Shown here piece after piece: positions 63,868-64,000 of a stretch of DNA of 64,000 bases (position 1 is the first letter of the stretch; each line of letters begins with the position of its first letter). The translations under genes were made by a program, and so were the position numbers. Source of the DNA: Paenibacillus elgii NBRC 100335 (GTDB taxonomy: Bacteria; Bacillota; Bacilli; Paenibacillales; NBRC-103111); assembly GCF_004000865.1 (NCBI RefSeq), contig NZ_BIMB01000035.1, forward strand, positions 1 to 64,000, in the 5' to 3' direction. Under the pieces are notes generated by a model. The model was not told the origin of the DNA, did not search any database, and saw nothing but the letters and a program-made list of their open reading frames with translations.

Positions 63868-64000
63868 TTAAGAGCGGCTTGGCATCGGCAGCCCGAGATG
63901 TTTGCACGCGCTCGGCGTTACCATTCGTCCCCGCGGCGTTCGCTGCAAAAATCCGATTTGCAGCAAATACGGCTCGTAGACGTCTTCAATGGTTTGACTT
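63868..64000 (-). CDS. ruvB: Holliday junction DNA helicase RuvB, C-terminal fragment
   Basis: The last 43 codons are visible; the gene is cut by the window edge. The residues [18 protein letters not shown] followed by [10 protein letters not shown] are the invariant RuvB C-terminus. It is followed on this strand by the SpoIID-domain gene and queA, as in the ruvAB-queA-tgt cluster. The stop is TAA at 63870-63868. Confidence 0.95.
   Translation of the reverse strand, partial: SQTIEDVYEPYLLQIGFLQRTPRGRMVTPSACKHLGLPMPSRS

Overview
The window looks like chromosome from a spore-forming member of the Bacillota, most likely Paenibacillaceae (Paenibacillus, Cohnella or a relative). The signs are strong AGGAGG ribosome-binding sites, frequent TTG and GTG starts, T-box leaders on tRNA synthetase operons, spore genes (spoVB, a SpoIID-type protein, cotB/cotH-like genes) and a gene order matching the Bacillus subtilis segment ruvB - queA - tgt - yajC - yrzE - yrbG - spoVB - comN - secDF - recJ - apt - relA - dtd - hisS - aspS - tcdA - rarA - cymR - yrvO - yrrD - yrrI - alaS - ireB - ruvX - yrzB - mltG - yrrN - yrrO - pbpI. 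Most of these genes lie on the minus strand, so the order above runs from the right end to the left. No tRNA, rRNA or CRISPR array was seen.

Layout from left to right. Positions 1-6172 are accessory: a DUF2157/GDYXXLXY membrane pair behind a candidate operator, a PhyH dioxygenase fused to HEAT repeats, a sugar-nucleotide epimerase and an orphan 5TM histidine kinase. Positions 6181-12273 hold a class B penicillin-binding protein, a group II intron (about 8123-10043) whose maturase has an in-frame stop and which sits directly behind a terminator, and a methyl-accepting chemotaxis protein. Positions 12595-20585 are the alaS region: alaS with an Ala T-box, then IreB, RuvX, two DUF1292 proteins, MltG and the two U32 proteins for tRNA wobble-uridine hydroxylation. 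Positions 20594-27418 carry a membrane transporter, YrrI, YrzR, YrrD, the cysteine desulfurase YrvO and its regulator CymR, with mnmA divergent. Positions 27427-34107 are mixed: an orphan solute-binding lipoprotein, a bactofilin with its DUF4004 partner, a sensor-domain membrane protein, rarA and two membrane proteins. Positions 34131-38416 are hisS-aspS-tcdA behind a T-box.

Positions 38454-45293 hold a membrane-anchored FAD oxidoreductase, hemZ, dtd and relA. Positions 45364-48796 are a spore-coat island: a CotH-type kinase, a very short Arg-Ser repeat protein (CotG-like), a CotB-like protein ending in the same Arg-Ser repeat, and a further CotB-fold protein without the tail. In B. subtilis CotH phosphorylates CotB and CotG, so kinase and likely substrates are together here. 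This is the most interesting part of the window. Positions 48816-64000 return to the conserved block: apt, recJ, a cation efflux protein, secF, secD, an extended ComN, spoVB, DUF421, TIGR04086, yajC, tgt, queA, a SpoIID-domain protein and the 3' end of ruvB, which is cut by the window edge.

Functionally the conserved part couples tRNA charging and modification (alaS, hisS, aspS, mnmA/yrvO, tcdA, trhP1/2, queA/tgt, dtd), DNA repair (recJ, rarA, ruvB), secretion (secDF, yajC), cell wall synthesis (PBP, mltG, spoVB) and stringent/purine metabolism (relA, apt). Starts were chosen by Shine-Dalgarno position where possible. All functional calls are from reading the sequence and recalling families; no database search was run.
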